Assembly (NCBI GenBank): GCA_030267565.1
Contig: BRXU01000005.1
Span: 3,599,501-3,663,500 of the forward strand
Direction of reading: 5' to 3'
Source: Pleodorina starrii
Taxonomy: Eukaryota > Chlorophyta > Chlorophyceae > Chlamydomonadales > Volvocaceae
DNA: 64,000 nucleotides
Of this stretch, positions 35,501-46,846 are shown piece after piece; within the stretch, counting starts at the first letter, position 1, and each line of letters begins with the position of its first letter. A program made the translations under genes and the position numbers. The notes below the pieces were generated by a model. The model saw only the letters and a program-made list of their open reading frames with translations, did no database searches and had not been told where the DNA came from.

Positions 35501-38500
35501 ATTCTCCGCCCCCACCCCCACCCCCTCTTCTTTTCTTATATAAAGGAGCATATCACTCCCTGACCCCTCTTCCGCTCTCCCTTTTGCCGCTGGACGTGTC
35601 GTTGTGCTCTTTGTCATGGGCGCATCTGCAGTCAAGATTTGCGGGTCCCGGCAGCCCGGCAGCCACCGATACCCCCGCATGACCCCCCCCTCCCCATTTG
35701 CCACTGCTGCCGTCGTACTAATGCCTCTCGGGTGGGCAGCTGCTCGCCCGCGCACTGGGCTGCTGGAATTGACCTCCACTGGCCTCCACCGCGGCGCCGG
35801 ATTTCCCCTGTTTCAGATTTTCCCTTGTTCCAGGTCTCCTGGTCCCGGATGTTCCCCGTGCCCTTGCAATCTTGTATGCCAGCCAGCCCTTGGGGCCTGC
35901 CAGCCTGTCAGCTTGCCTCGCTGCCTGCTCGGACACCGTCCGACTCTACCCACCCAGCCCCGGCCCCTGCACTTCACTCCCAACCCTTCTCCCCCCGGCG
36001 CCACTCCGCTGCGGTCGTCTGTACGTTTTACTTCACCCCCATTTTCTTTCGGGCCCCTCTGCTACTGCTGCTTCCGCTCCTGTTGCTGCCGCCTTGGATG
36101 CGCCCCTCCAGATACGTGACGTACGTGAACGACAAGTTGGGGGCCCTGCAGCGGCTCATTCCGCCGGTGCCGCCGCTGACCCGCTACAAAAAGGTGAGGC
36201 AGGGGTGGGGTTAGGGTAGGGTAGGGCGGCGTTTGGCGGGGGGGGGGAGGTACAAGAGCATGACAGTCGGGTGTGTGTATGTTGGGGGGGGGGGGTAAAG
36301 TGAGGGGGTTGGGGGCATTCTGCAGGGCTTGGGTCCCCCACTTGGATCCCGGTGCGCTCGCCAGCTAGCTGGAGACCCGGCCCTGGCCAGGGTGGACGTG
36401 AGGCAACGCCCCTGGCCGTCGGCCGGTCGGCGCGCCCACCCTCACCCTCCCACCCCCCGTTGCTGCCTGGGAGTAAGCAGCCAAAGGCGGCTTGGTCTCG
36501 TGGCCATGACCATCGCGACCGATCCTGCGCGCGCCGTGTCCTCAGTTGTTTCCTTGGTTCGTTCCCCCCACGTGCTCCCTGAACCCCACGTGCCCCGGTG
36601 CGGTCACGACCCTGCGCCGTGCGACTCCCGAGTCGTCGCTCCCCCCTTCCGGTTGGCCTGGACCAGGACGTGTGTCTTCCCCTCCACCTCCACCTCCACC
36701 TCCACCTCTTACTCCATCTCCCCGGTTCGACCCCTGGGTACCTCCCAGCGGTCCTTTATAAGCCCTGTTGCCAGTCCGGGCCGTCTTTACTCTTCCCCTC
36801 TCCCCTGTCCCCTTCCTCCCTTCCCACCCGCCCTCCTCGTCCCTCTCCCCCCCAGGACCTGGTGTCTAAGAACGAGCAGGCGGAGCGCGATGCGGGTCGG
36901 GCCACCGCCAGAGGGGGCAACAAACAGAACAAGGTGCCATTCCTAGCCAGCGTGCCGCCGGTGAGTGGGGAAGAGGGGAAGGGGGGAGAAACGGCGGTCG
37001 TGGCTGATGGTTGGTGGCTGGTGGTGGGTGGGCGGGTGGGTGGGTGGGCGGGTGGGTGGCTGATGGTGGGTGGGTGGGTGGGTGGGTGGGTGGGTAGGTG
37101 GTGGCTGGTGACTAGCTGGGTGCAGGTGCCGGTGCTTGTGCGGGCCGCCAGGGTGGCATGTCTGGAGCTTGGGGAAAGGTGATGGGGGGGGCGGATAAGG
37201 GGGATAAGGAGGGAGCGAGCGGTGTACTGCCCTGTAGATTAACGAACGCCAGGGTGCTGGCACAGGCCCGTGTGTGTGGAGGGGGAGGGGGAGGGGGAGG
37301 GGGCGGCGGGCCATGTCGTCCTGCCTGCTTCCGCTCTGCTTCACACCCCGGCCCCTCCGCCTCCACGCCCCTCCGCCTCCACTCCCTACAACCCTCAGCG
37401 GTTCGTACTATGTTCCCCTCCCTCCCAGCTTGCGTTCTTCGGACTCATCGCCTACTTAAAAACCCCATCTCTCCCCAAACCCCCCCGCGTTTTCCTATCC
37501 CCTCCCCGTCTGCTTCACACCTCTGTGAGTGCCACTTGCGTTTCCTGCCCGCGGTTATCCCCGCCCGCCCCCTCGTACACTTGCAGGATGTCCTTGCCCT
37601 TCTTTTCTCTTTTCTGTTTTTATTACTTTTATTTATTTCACCTTTGCAGCCTTCCCGTCTCTCCAGCTCACCAGACCCAGCCGCAGCTCCAACCGCACTC
37701 GCATGGGGTCTCGCCGGTAACGCTTGCCCCGCTGTTCTTGCCGTTACTTCACGTACCCTTTGCTTGCTCTGTGCCCTCTTTTCCTGCCGTAGGTGAGTTG
37801 GGTTGCTACACCCTCTCGGTTTGTATATAACGTCCCCTGCTGTTTTGCCAGCTTACCTCGCTGTTCTTTTGCAGATGCGACGGAATTCTTCTGTTACGTT
37901 ACGTTACCCTTCACGGGCTCCGGCCTATACGTGGATATCCCCGCCTCCCACCGCCCGTGCCAAACCCCTCCTCCCCCCCCGCCCCCTGCCGGCTCCCTCC
38001 TCCCCCTCCTCCCCGTCCTGCCCCCCCCCCCAGGTGGAGTCCTCCCCCGACTTCACCAACATCTCCGCCTCCCTCACCCCCGAGGTACTCACATCAGCGG
38101 CATGCAGCCTGCACTACCTGTACGGCAGGGCGGAGGCGCTCGTTCAGGTACGGCGCTGGGTGGGTGGGTGGGTGGGTGGGTGGGTGCAGCGCTGGGGCGG
38201 GGTGCAGTGAGGGGTGCGTGAGCGGGGTGCTGAGCACCCACCCACCTGCGCATCCTCGCCCGTGCCGCCACCCTCATCCAGCGCCGGGGTCGACCCGGCC
38301 CAGTTCCCCACCACCACCACCACCACCACCACCGCAGTGACTCAATGTTATATAAAGGAGCAGATCACTCCCTGAACCCCTCCCCACCGACCTACCTACC
38401 TGCCTACCGTGTAAATGTGTTTCTCGCCCCCACGCAATCGTGCCCGAATTCCATCCCCAACCCCCCGCCCCATCCCCCGCCCAACCCCCGCAGTCCGCCC

Positions 38501-41500
38501 GGGAACGGCAGTTGCAGTCCCTGGCGGCGCACGCGGGCAACGCCCTGCCGCTCCCGCTCCCGCCGCCGTCGCCCTCGCCGTCCTCGCCGTCGCCAGCCTC
38601 CCCCGGCGGCGGCCCGAGCCCCGGCTCCGTCAAGGGCTCTCCGGCCAAGGTGGGGACGTGCCGACGAGATGCCAGGCACCCTTCTCTCCCCTTCCCCCCT
38701 TAGTCGGCCCGGAACCCGGCCCGGGCCCGGGAAGCACCGCACGGTCCCCTCACGCACCACTACACCACCATTACCACCGCCGTCCCACCACCGCCACCGC
38801 CACCACGACCACCAACACCAGCACCGCCTGTCAGCTTGTTTGTCTATCCAGACTGTTTCACACTTTACCCGCCATCTACACCATCACCACCACACTACCG
38901 CCCTGCAGCATCTCACTCTCCACACACACACATTCACATGCACACTCCCCCCTCTTGGCTCGCGGGGGTAACCCTTGGGGTAGGGGGCGAGCGGGGAAGA
39001 GGGCATCGCACTGCTCCGCCCAGGCTGCGCTGCGCTGCTTTCCAGTCGCCCTCCGAAACCATACTCTTCCGCCTTTCCCCCCTCGTCGTCTCCGTCCCTT
39101 TTCGCTGCTGCGGTGGTATCTCTGTTCTTACTCCCCACCCCACCCCGCGCTCCCCGCCCCCGCCCCAACCCACCCCCCTCGTTACGGCAGTCGGAGGGCA
39201 GCGCCTCCGTCACGACGGAGCCTCCGGAGCCGCTGTCGCACGCCCGTACGGCACTGATGACGGGTATGCAGTACGCCTGCAAGTTCCTGGCCACACGGGT
39301 GGGTGGCAGTAGTGTGGGTGGGAGTCGGGAGGGAGGGAGGGTGAGGGGGGGGGGGAAGGGAGGAGCGAGGCCGAGTTTGGGGGGCTGCTGCTCTGACGGG
39401 CTCTCGGTCGGCACGTGTTTTTGCCTGTGTCGCGCCGGGACGTGGCGGGGGCTCAAGTGCGGCGAGGCCCCTTCCTTCCTCCCTTCCTTCCTTTATCACT
39501 GGAGCTTGCCTCTCTGGGTGGGCAAAAGCGCCGCCCACCCTGTCGCTGCTGTGGGCTACAGAATGCATGGTACGGCCAGCACCTACCTGCCAGCACCCAC
39601 CTACCTGCCGCAACGGGTGTCTGTCGGGGCCTTTCTCGGGGTGCTCCCCCCTTGCCCTCCCCACCCCTCCCCTCCCCTCCATTTCTTATTTCCCCCGCTC
39701 CCTACCCCCCTCCTGTTGGTCTACCCCTAAAGATGACTCCCCGCCCTCCCTCCCCTCCTCGCCACGACCCGCATCAGCAACCCAACATCTCAAACCCTGC
39801 CCCTCTCCACCTACCCACCCACCCACCCCTTCCCCTCTCCACCCCCCCCACCCCCCACCCACCCACACCCACCCACCCTCAATCCGTGTCAGGTTGTGTT
39901 TTGGGACCAGCGCACCCCCTGGCTGGAGCTGCTGTACCGCCACCAGGTGTCTCAGCCCTCCTCCCGCATCGAGCTGGTGCTGGAGGGTCTGCACCGGGTG
40001 CTGGCGGCCACATGCCCCGCACTGCCGGACCCGGTGCGCTCGGCCTTCGCAAAACACCTGATGGTGGCGTCAGTGATGGTGGGTGGGGGGGAGGGGCCCG
40101 GGGGGGACCGGTGGGGAGGGGGTAAAAAAGGAGATACCGCAGCGGAGGGACGCGGGAGGAGCAGGGGGTGGCAGGGGGTAAGGGCGCAGGGGCGGGTGGG
40201 TGGGTGGCGGTTGGGCAGGGCGAGGCGAGGCTTTGGTGGCACAGTTTGCGGTTGCGCACGTGTGTTGGCCGCTTATGATCCCACGATCTGATCTGCTCCG
40301 ACCTAACGGTACTACTTCGAACTGCCGCGGCTGCGCTTACTTCCCGTTTCCCTCTCCCCTTTCCTTCCCCCTCCCTCCATATATCCTGTTCAGGCAATGG
40401 AGCGGGTGCTTCTGGACGGGGGGCCCTGCCGCTGGTTCACGCCCGCCGACGTGCAGCCCATCGACCAGGTGAGCGACATGGACCTGACTGCGGGGGGCAG
40501 GGACCTGGGGCGGGGGCGTGGGGGCGGGGCCAGGGTTGGAGTACAGCAGGCTCGTCGCGCGGCTGCTGCTGCTGCTGCTCCTGCTTGGCAGCCCAAGAGG
40601 TCGACCCCCCCCACCACCACCACCCACCCGACCCCCTCCCCCTGCATCCATCATCTTTATTGCCCTCCTGCCCCCCGCCCGTTGCACCCTTGACACCCCT
40701 CTTATACTCCTTTCCCCCCGCTATACTCCCCTCCCGCCTGACCGTTGATTTACTCCTCCCCCGCCCCCTCTTTCCCCCTTCTTCTCCCCTTCTCCTTCCT
40801 CTCCCCCCCCCCCGATTACACGGCCCCGCTCCCGGCCCTTACGTGGATACCCCCCCTCCCTCCCCCTCCCCCGCTCTCCCCCGCTTCAGGACCTGCACAA
40901 GCTGCGTGCGCTGTTCCACGCGGACGGTGAGGGTCTGGACCGCGAGGTGATTGACGGGGAGCTGGAGCGAGTGAGGCGGCTGCTGCCCCTCTTGAAGGTG
41001 GAGGTGGGGCCGCTCATGGACCTGCTCAAAACGGTGAGCGAGGGGAGGGAGGGGAGGGGAGGGGAGGGGAGGGGAGGGAGGGAGGGAGGGAGGGGGGGGG
41101 AAGGGAGGGAGGGGGGAGGGGAGGGGGGGGGGAGTGGGATGCGTCATTGGTACTGGTTGCAAAGGGGGGAGGGGGGGCAGGGAGGTGATAAAGGGGAAGC
41201 CGCAGCGGCGGGACGGAGGACGGGGAGGGAGGTTGTATACGTGGATAACCCCCCGAATCATCCTCCTCCACCTCCTCCGGTCACTCGCTCTCCACGTCAG
41301 CCTGCCGCCCTCGCAGGCCTGACTGTCTGCACGTCTGTCTGCACGTCGTCGCGCCCCGCCCACAGGTCCTGCCCTCCCCCGCCACCTCCCTCCTCGCTCC
41401 CTTTTCCTCATCCTCTCCCTCAGCCCGCGTCCCCCAACGCCCTTTCACCGCACTCCGCCCTCCGCCTCCCCGCCCTCCCAAACACCATCCCGCCCCAGCG

Positions 41501-41895
41501 CCCGCCAGCCTCCCTCCCCCCCTGTCCAAGCCTGCGGTTCACTTCTTACCTGCGCCCCAGCCTGAAATCCAGGCTCCTCCGCCCCCGGGATTCTCGATCG
41601 CCTACGTCCCTCCGCTGCGGTATCACCTCTGTTAACCCCCCCCTCCCCCCCCCCCACACACACACACCTACACACACATGCCCACCGCTCCACCCCCACC
41701 CACCCCACCCCCCTCCTGCCCGCATATGCCGCTCAGGCCCGCACTCACGGCACCGCCCAGCTGATGGCGTCCAGTGGCGGCCCCGGCTCGGTGTACGACG
41801 AGTCCACCCTGATGCGTGTGCTGGTGCACCGGCCCGAGCGCAACGGATCCAAGATGCTCAAAACACTGTACAAGCTGTCCAAGAAGATGAAGTGA
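26530..41895 (+). CDS. PATROL1/DUF810-type MUN-domain membrane-traffic protein
   Basis: There are 25 exons and about 1,245 residues. Exons: 26530-26595, 26762-26831, 27055-27446, 28027-28282, 29006-29176, 29382-29559, 29827-29928, 30386-30564, 30972-31087, 31772-31899, 32183-32350, 32699-32862, 33207-33374, 33874-34097, 34343-34418, 35122-35272, 36112-36193, 36856-36960, 38034-38147, 38494-38649, 39191-39298, 39893-40078, 40394-40468, 40890-41033, 41737-41895. The order of conserved blocks matches land-plant PATROL1, a Munc13-MUN-related tethering protein that works with the exocyst to deliver proton pumps to the plasma membrane: FLRWKDV, TAVFDTLEEG, HLHKLYGQHL, VLDVFRTAHVLEQ, ALYGMDVPMPPE, NDKLGALQRLIPPVPPLTRY, RVLLDGGPCRWF. 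The MHD1-like part is about residues 470-900 and MHD2-like about 1030-1230. Exon 3 is a Gly/Ser-rich disordered segment with four NPFG motifs. The end of exon 1 is uncertain (26583 or 26595). Confidence 0.9.
27932..28012 (+). repeat. Intronic modules C and B together
   Basis: CCGCAGTGACTCA and AAAGGAGCACATCACTCCCT (module C) are followed by GGCCTATACGTGGATA (module B). The exon 4 acceptor follows 14 bp later. Module C recurs at 33139-33165, 35536-35566 and 38333-38379. Confidence 0.6.
30632..30683 (-). repeat. Intronic module A copy, antisense to the host gene
   Basis: The reverse strand reads GGTTCCGGGTCCGTTCGCTA followed by ACACCGTCTCCGTCTCCGCT. It lies in the intron after exon 8 of the PATROL1-like gene. 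Confidence 0.5.
31653..31695 (+). repeat. Intronic module A copy
   Basis: AACGCCGTCTCCGTCCCTTC, then GCTGCGGTATC and TTTTTCTTACC, in the intron before exon 10 of the PATROL1-like gene. Confidence 0.6.
32600..32694. repeat. CTCAC pentanucleotide microsatellite at a splice acceptor
   Basis: About 19 CTCAC units end 3 bp before the CAG acceptor of exon 12 of the PATROL1-like gene (exon start 32699), so the microsatellite itself supplies the pyrimidine-rich tract. Confidence 0.9.
33768..33797 (+). repeat. Intronic module B copy
   Basis: CGGGCTCCGGCCTATACGTG followed by GATAACCC. Near-identical copies lie at 34747-34774, 34988-35016 and 37913-37940; partial ones at 40838-40853 and 41236-41254. 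Confidence 0.6.
34644..34706 (+). repeat. Intronic module A copy, full length
   Basis: This is the longest + strand match to the module seen at 23641-23712 (minus strand), ending in a pyrimidine-rich TCTTACCCC. It lies in the intron after exon 15. Confidence 0.6.
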
Positions 41896-42303
41896 AGGAC
41901 GATGAAGTGAAGTGAATGACGGAGTGAAGGTGAAGTGGGGTGAGGCACTCACACCGACGTGGAGTGATGTGAAGTGAATGAAACGAAACATGGGCTAGGT
42001 ATCCCCCGAGTAGGCCGACACGGTGTGGAAATCAGCATGGACATGTGGACATCGACATGGACAGCAGCAGCAGCGGCAGCAGCAGGAGGAGGAAGAAGGG
42101 AGGCAAGTGGCGTCAGCGTCAACATCAGCAGCAGGAGGAGGCGGAGGGAAGCAGAGAGGTGGAATGTGGGACGGGGCCTGGGGTTTGCCTGCCTGGCGAG
42201 TAACCTAGGGGGACTCTGGATCTCAGGTGTAGAGCGTGTGGGTGGTGGTGGTGGTGGGGGGCCGTGGTGGTGGTGGTGGTGGTGGCCAGCGGCAGCATGG
42301 GGC

Positions 42304-42308
42304 TGTAA
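42304..42308 (+). terminator. Candidate polyadenylation signal of the PATROL1-like gene
   Basis: TGTAA lies 409 bp downstream of the stop. A second TGTAA at 42406-42410 is equally plausible. Confidence 0.4.
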
Positions 42309-42410
42309 ACGGGGGGCCCTGGCCTTCGATCATTTCGATCGGTCGTTTCGGTGGGTTGGCTTTGTCAGTTCGGTTCTGTTCGGTTCGGTTTGGCTCCCCC
42401 CCCTTTGTAA

Positions 42411-43325
42411 GGACACAAGGGGGGCTGGGTTGGGGTGAGGTGGTGTTGCTCCCCGGCGGTGCTTACCGGTATTAGGAACCACTTGTGTGTGTGTGTGTGT
42501 GTGCAGGCGGGCGTCTCCCTTGTTTCGGGAAGACAGTGGTGTGCACCAGTGGTGGGTACCGACCGAGGAGGGCTTTCGGGGGCGTGGGTGTGCGAGGGGC
42601 TGAAGTTTATGTGTGTTTGTGTGTTTGTGTGTTGTTGTGGTGGTGGTGGTGGTGGTTGCAGTGGCTTGATTCCAGGTCCTCGCTAGGGGTGCAGAGCCAG
42701 CGGGCTGAAGTGCGCGTGTGTGCGTGTGTGTGCTTGTGTGTATGTGTGAGCGTGCCGCTGCTCGGTACAGGGGCTCTCTCTCCACCCTCGTCCTCTCCCT
42801 CTCCCCCACTGGACCCAGCCGGGGGTGCGCACCAGTGCAGCCTGTGATGTGGGGGGATGGGGGCGGATGGGCCGCGCGGGTGGGGTGGGGGGCTGAGGTC
42901 TGGGACCGCCGGACCTGACCCGGGGGGGGGGGGGAACACCTCCCTCCCTCCCCTGACACATCCTTGGACAGACGGACAGACGGTCGGTCGGAGGCAAACG
43001 GAGGAGGATCAACTTGTGGGTGCCTGGGTGGATGTGGGTTGTGGCCTGTGCCGGGCCATGGCGCGCGGAGAGCAGTGCGTTGCCCCGGCAGTCTCTTTTG
43101 TTTCCCCCCTGCCCCTCTTCCCCCTTTTCCCCCTTTTTCCCTTGTGGGCGTCCAGCAGGCAAGAGGGCCCGGCAGAGGAATGGTGTGTGGTTCGCTGTGG
43201 ACGAATGATGCGGCTTACAGTTCATGACAGCTCGTGAAGCGCTCGCGGGCGCTGACGACGGCGACGACGACAGCGCGCCCGCGCACTACAAAGCAGTGAC
43301 GAGGACATCTGTGTGGCGATTTGCC

Positions 43326-43401
<76 letters not shown>

Positions 43402-44297
43402 CGATGTGGGGCGATGGCCGCCATACGGTACGTGCCCGGCCCCCGCTTCCCCAGCGATTGACCAGTGGGCTTTGCTGCGGCGGACAGGCGGACTCCAGCA
43501 ATAAAGCACGCTATGCATGATAAGCGCCTTGTCTTGTCTCTCGTCTTCACACATCGTCGTTACAGATTTGGGCAGCGGGGCACATTCCGGGTTGTCAGCT
43601 AGTCAGCCGATCTCCCCGCCGGGGGGGGGCCCGGACCGCCTGGCCCGGCACGTGTACTTATACCCCGACCTAACCCCGATGCGCCACAACCCGTTGGCCG
43701 TGTCCGCCCTAAGCAGCGGTCGTCTCAGTGAAGGGGTATGTCATTCACAAATCGAGCGGCCCCCACGCTCCAGACAGGGCCTTGCCAAGAGCGCAAAAGG
43801 CCGGCCGCACTGCCCCATCCCAGGGGCCTCCTAGCCGCCCTCCCAGCGGAAGATCCCAACCGCATGCGACCGCGTCCTGCAACGCAAGCGACACACACGC
43901 TGTGCTGCTACCGGTGTCCGCCACACCCAGTGGCCAAGTGGCCCCCTCTCCGCTCTGTTATTAGAGCCCCCAGGGTCAGTCCTTCTCTGCCTGCTACGCG
44001 CACTGCTGCCCCACGCACGCACGCACGCACGGCCCCTAGCCGACACCCTCAAGACGCACCAATCAACGTAATCCTCGCCCGTGAGCACGCGCGCCCCTCA
44101 TTGGCACTCAGAAGGTCTTTAGGTCCCTGTTGCTTCCCTTCCCTTCCCGTCCCTTCCCCGGGTCTACCTCCCCAGCAGCCTCCTCTTCCCGCGTGCCTGG
44201 AACACAATCAACCAGTCGAAGACACACTCCCAAGGCGTACATTCAGCACTTGTGGCTCCGCTCCGCTCCGCTCTACCCCGCTCAAGCCCCTCGCCCT
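42411..44297. other. Spacer between PATROL1-like gene and methyltransferase copy 1
   Basis: No gene was recognised. It contains GT-rich tracts (42485-42502, 42606-42660, 42712-42748), the (GT)(GA) microsatellite at 43327-43396 and the minus-strand 3' region of methyltransferase copy 1, with TTACA (TGTAA on the minus strand) at 43560-43564 and 43214-43218 as candidate polyadenylation signals. Confidence 0.45.
43327..43396. repeat. (GT)n(GA)n compound microsatellite
   Basis: A run of alternating GT for about 26 bp passes directly into alternating GA for about 44 bp. Confidence 0.95.
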
Positions 44298-46694
44298 CTA
44301 CACCGCCTCCGCCACCGCGAAGTTGTAGAACGGCGGAATGACGGGGTTGATCTTGCTCCACTTGCGGTGCGGGTACATGGCCGCTGCCACCTCCTTGGGT
44401 TTCGGCATGTACGACAGCCGCCAGCCCATAGGGCCCAGGTAGTCGCGCACACCCGCCGGGTCCAGGCCGCTGCGCTTGGGCTCGCCCTTGTTCTTAACGG
44501 TCTGACGGGGGGGGGGAAATGGAGGGGAGGGGAGGGGGGGGGGAAACGGATGTGAACATACGGCGGAGCGGGAGCGGTTGCAGGCGGCAGGGCGTGCTGT
44601 GCAATGGGGTAGTAATGGTGTTTAACTGTTTATGGTGGCAACTGGGTGGTGATGATGGCGGTGCTCCACTCCCTCTGGACCCAGCGCCCCGCACGAATAC
44701 TCGGTCACATCGAACAAGCAAGGGGCCTAACAGAGGGCCACAGGCTCGGGTCCACACACCCACACTGCACCCACCAGCCTTAGCGTCTCGTATCCCGGCG
44801 CCCACTTCCTGCCGCTGAACACGTCCTGGTGCAGGAAGTCGAACGCCACCCGACTGCCGGGGCTGGCCACCTGGCGGATGCTCTCGAACAGCCTCGTCAC
44901 CGCCGCCGGGGGGAGGTAGTACACCAGCCCCTCCACGGTGAACAACGTCCGGGCGGTTGGGTCGAACAGACCGGGGCCGTTGCGGCAGTTGGCGCCGAGC
45001 AGGGCGTCCGAGAGACTGACTCGGGAAAGGTCCGCAGAGATGTAGGTGGGCCGGGGGAACTGGGGGGGGGGCAAGAGCGGGGGGAGGGGGAAGGGGAGGG
45101 CAATGGATTGTCGGGCATGGGACATGGTGCATGGGGCATGGGGTGCGAGATCCAGGATAGAGCATAGGAGCTGCTCGGCGCCCTCGAACCGTCTGGAGAA
45201 GAAAAGCTAGTTGGCAAGGCAGGAACGGGGCTAGGACGGAGGAGAGCGAAGCAAAGGCCTGAAACTAACCCCAAACCCGCTCTTTACCAACCCCCAACTA
45301 CCCCAACGGTCACCAACCGCTGCTCCTCACACCTGATCCGCCGGCAGGGTCTTCTCCACCAGTTTTCGTTTGCTCTCCGAAGCCTCGGGAAGGTCGATCT
45401 CAAAGTACGACACCCCGGGGGCAGACAGGCGGTACGCCCGGGTGTCGTACCCCGCCGCCACCACCACCACCTGCGTGACCCCCTCCCTGATCGCCCGCTG
45501 CACCTCCCCATCCAGCCAGCGAGTGCGGGCGTCCAGGTAGGTCATGATGCCGGGGCAGCCGAACGCGGGGCCCTGGATGAATGCCTTGTTGATGTGGAGC
45601 AGGGAGGGAAGATGGTGGTGGACCCAGCCCCTCAGCGGCATCAGCTCGTCCCGGAACTTGGCCGCCAAATAGTCCTCATTGGATCCGGGTTCCTGAAGAT
45701 CCTGGAACAAAGTACGGTAGCACAGCTGCAGGGAGGAACCGGGGGGGTCGAGGAGGGAGCGGGGCGGGGAGGGGAAGGCCGAAAGAGGGCAGAGTGGGCG
45801 GGTGTGGTTACGCGGTGCGGTGCGGAACGGAACGTACGGCCACGAGGCACGCGGCCATCCGGACTCCCACTTGACGAACGCTACGGACAGTCCTGGGATA
45901 TCAGAGCTACCTCTGCCGAGGAGGCGCGGCAGCGGTGTGAGGCTGTGCGGCTAGGGACCTGGCCCCGCGTCCCAGCCCGGCTCATCCGACCATACGACCC
46001 CCTTCACTCACCATGACCTGGTTGGTCGGTTTGTAATGGGTGAAGGGGTAGAGCCACAGCTGCTGCACGTTGGAGATCTTCCTGTGGGGGGGGGCGTGAG
46101 GGGAGGGGAGGGAACGGGAGCGAAGGGAAGGAACGGGAGGGGAGGGGAGGGAGGCATGTGGGGCGGGTGGAGGAGCAGCGGTAGGCGGGACTCGGGGGGT
46201 GGAGGGAGGGAGGGTGAGGTGGGGAAAGGGCGTTGGATCGCCGTCGCCGTTGCCGTTGCAAGACAGCCCTATGAGAGCGAGACACAACGTATGCAGACAC
46301 ACACACTACACTACAGCACAGTACGCGGGTTTCCACGGCGCTTGCACCGGGCGCCTCGTAGCACATAGCCAACGTACGGCATTCGAACGAGCACGAATGC
46401 GACAACAACGCCCGAAACAACAGCATCGGTGCGAACACCCGGGACATGATACCGTTCGTTGCTGCAACACAATCCGTACGTAGAGGCTGAGTGGCTGGTG
46501 GCTGTTTGGGGTTGGGGGATCAAAGAAGAGCCCGCGGGGAAGGGAGCAAGGAGGCGACGCAAACAGACCCGGACATGAGGCGGCGGGAGCGGGAGGATGA
46601 GGTGCAAACGACGTTCCACTCACTTCGGGCAGCACCCTTTCCCCACTTGCCCTCTCACCTTCGCAGCTTTCCAAACTTCCCTGCCCTCTTGTTA

Positions 46695-46739
<45 letters not shown>

Positions 46740-46846
46740 TTGGCGGCGGCGGTGGTGGTGGCATCCTCGTCGCTCCGAAACTTGGCCTCCTGGCCGATAT
46801 TCCTACCGGCAGCCACAACTGCCTTCGCGCCGGCGGGGGTCGACAT
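44298..46846 (-). CDS. LCMT-like SAM-dependent methyltransferase, copy 1
   Basis: Exons in coding order are 46846-46659, 46081-46012, 45725-45333, 45059-44775 and 44501-44298, giving 379 residues with phases consistent. It belongs to the leucine-carboxyl-methyltransferase-like group of class I methyltransferases. The sequence TRWLDGEVQRAI precedes the SAM-binding strand and loop VVVVAAGYDTRAYRL (about residues 172-186), then YFEIDLPE with the acidic residue that normally holds the SAM ribose, and TLFTVEGLVYYLPP. No bacterial-style operon or target protein is evident, so the substrate is unknown; family members act on protein C-termini or small molecules. The first exon is variable and includes a run of 13 Ser coded by a GCT/AGC repeat; it ends in KFGKLRR, a motif kept in all three copies. 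It is the first of three paralogues on the same strand. Confidence 0.88.
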
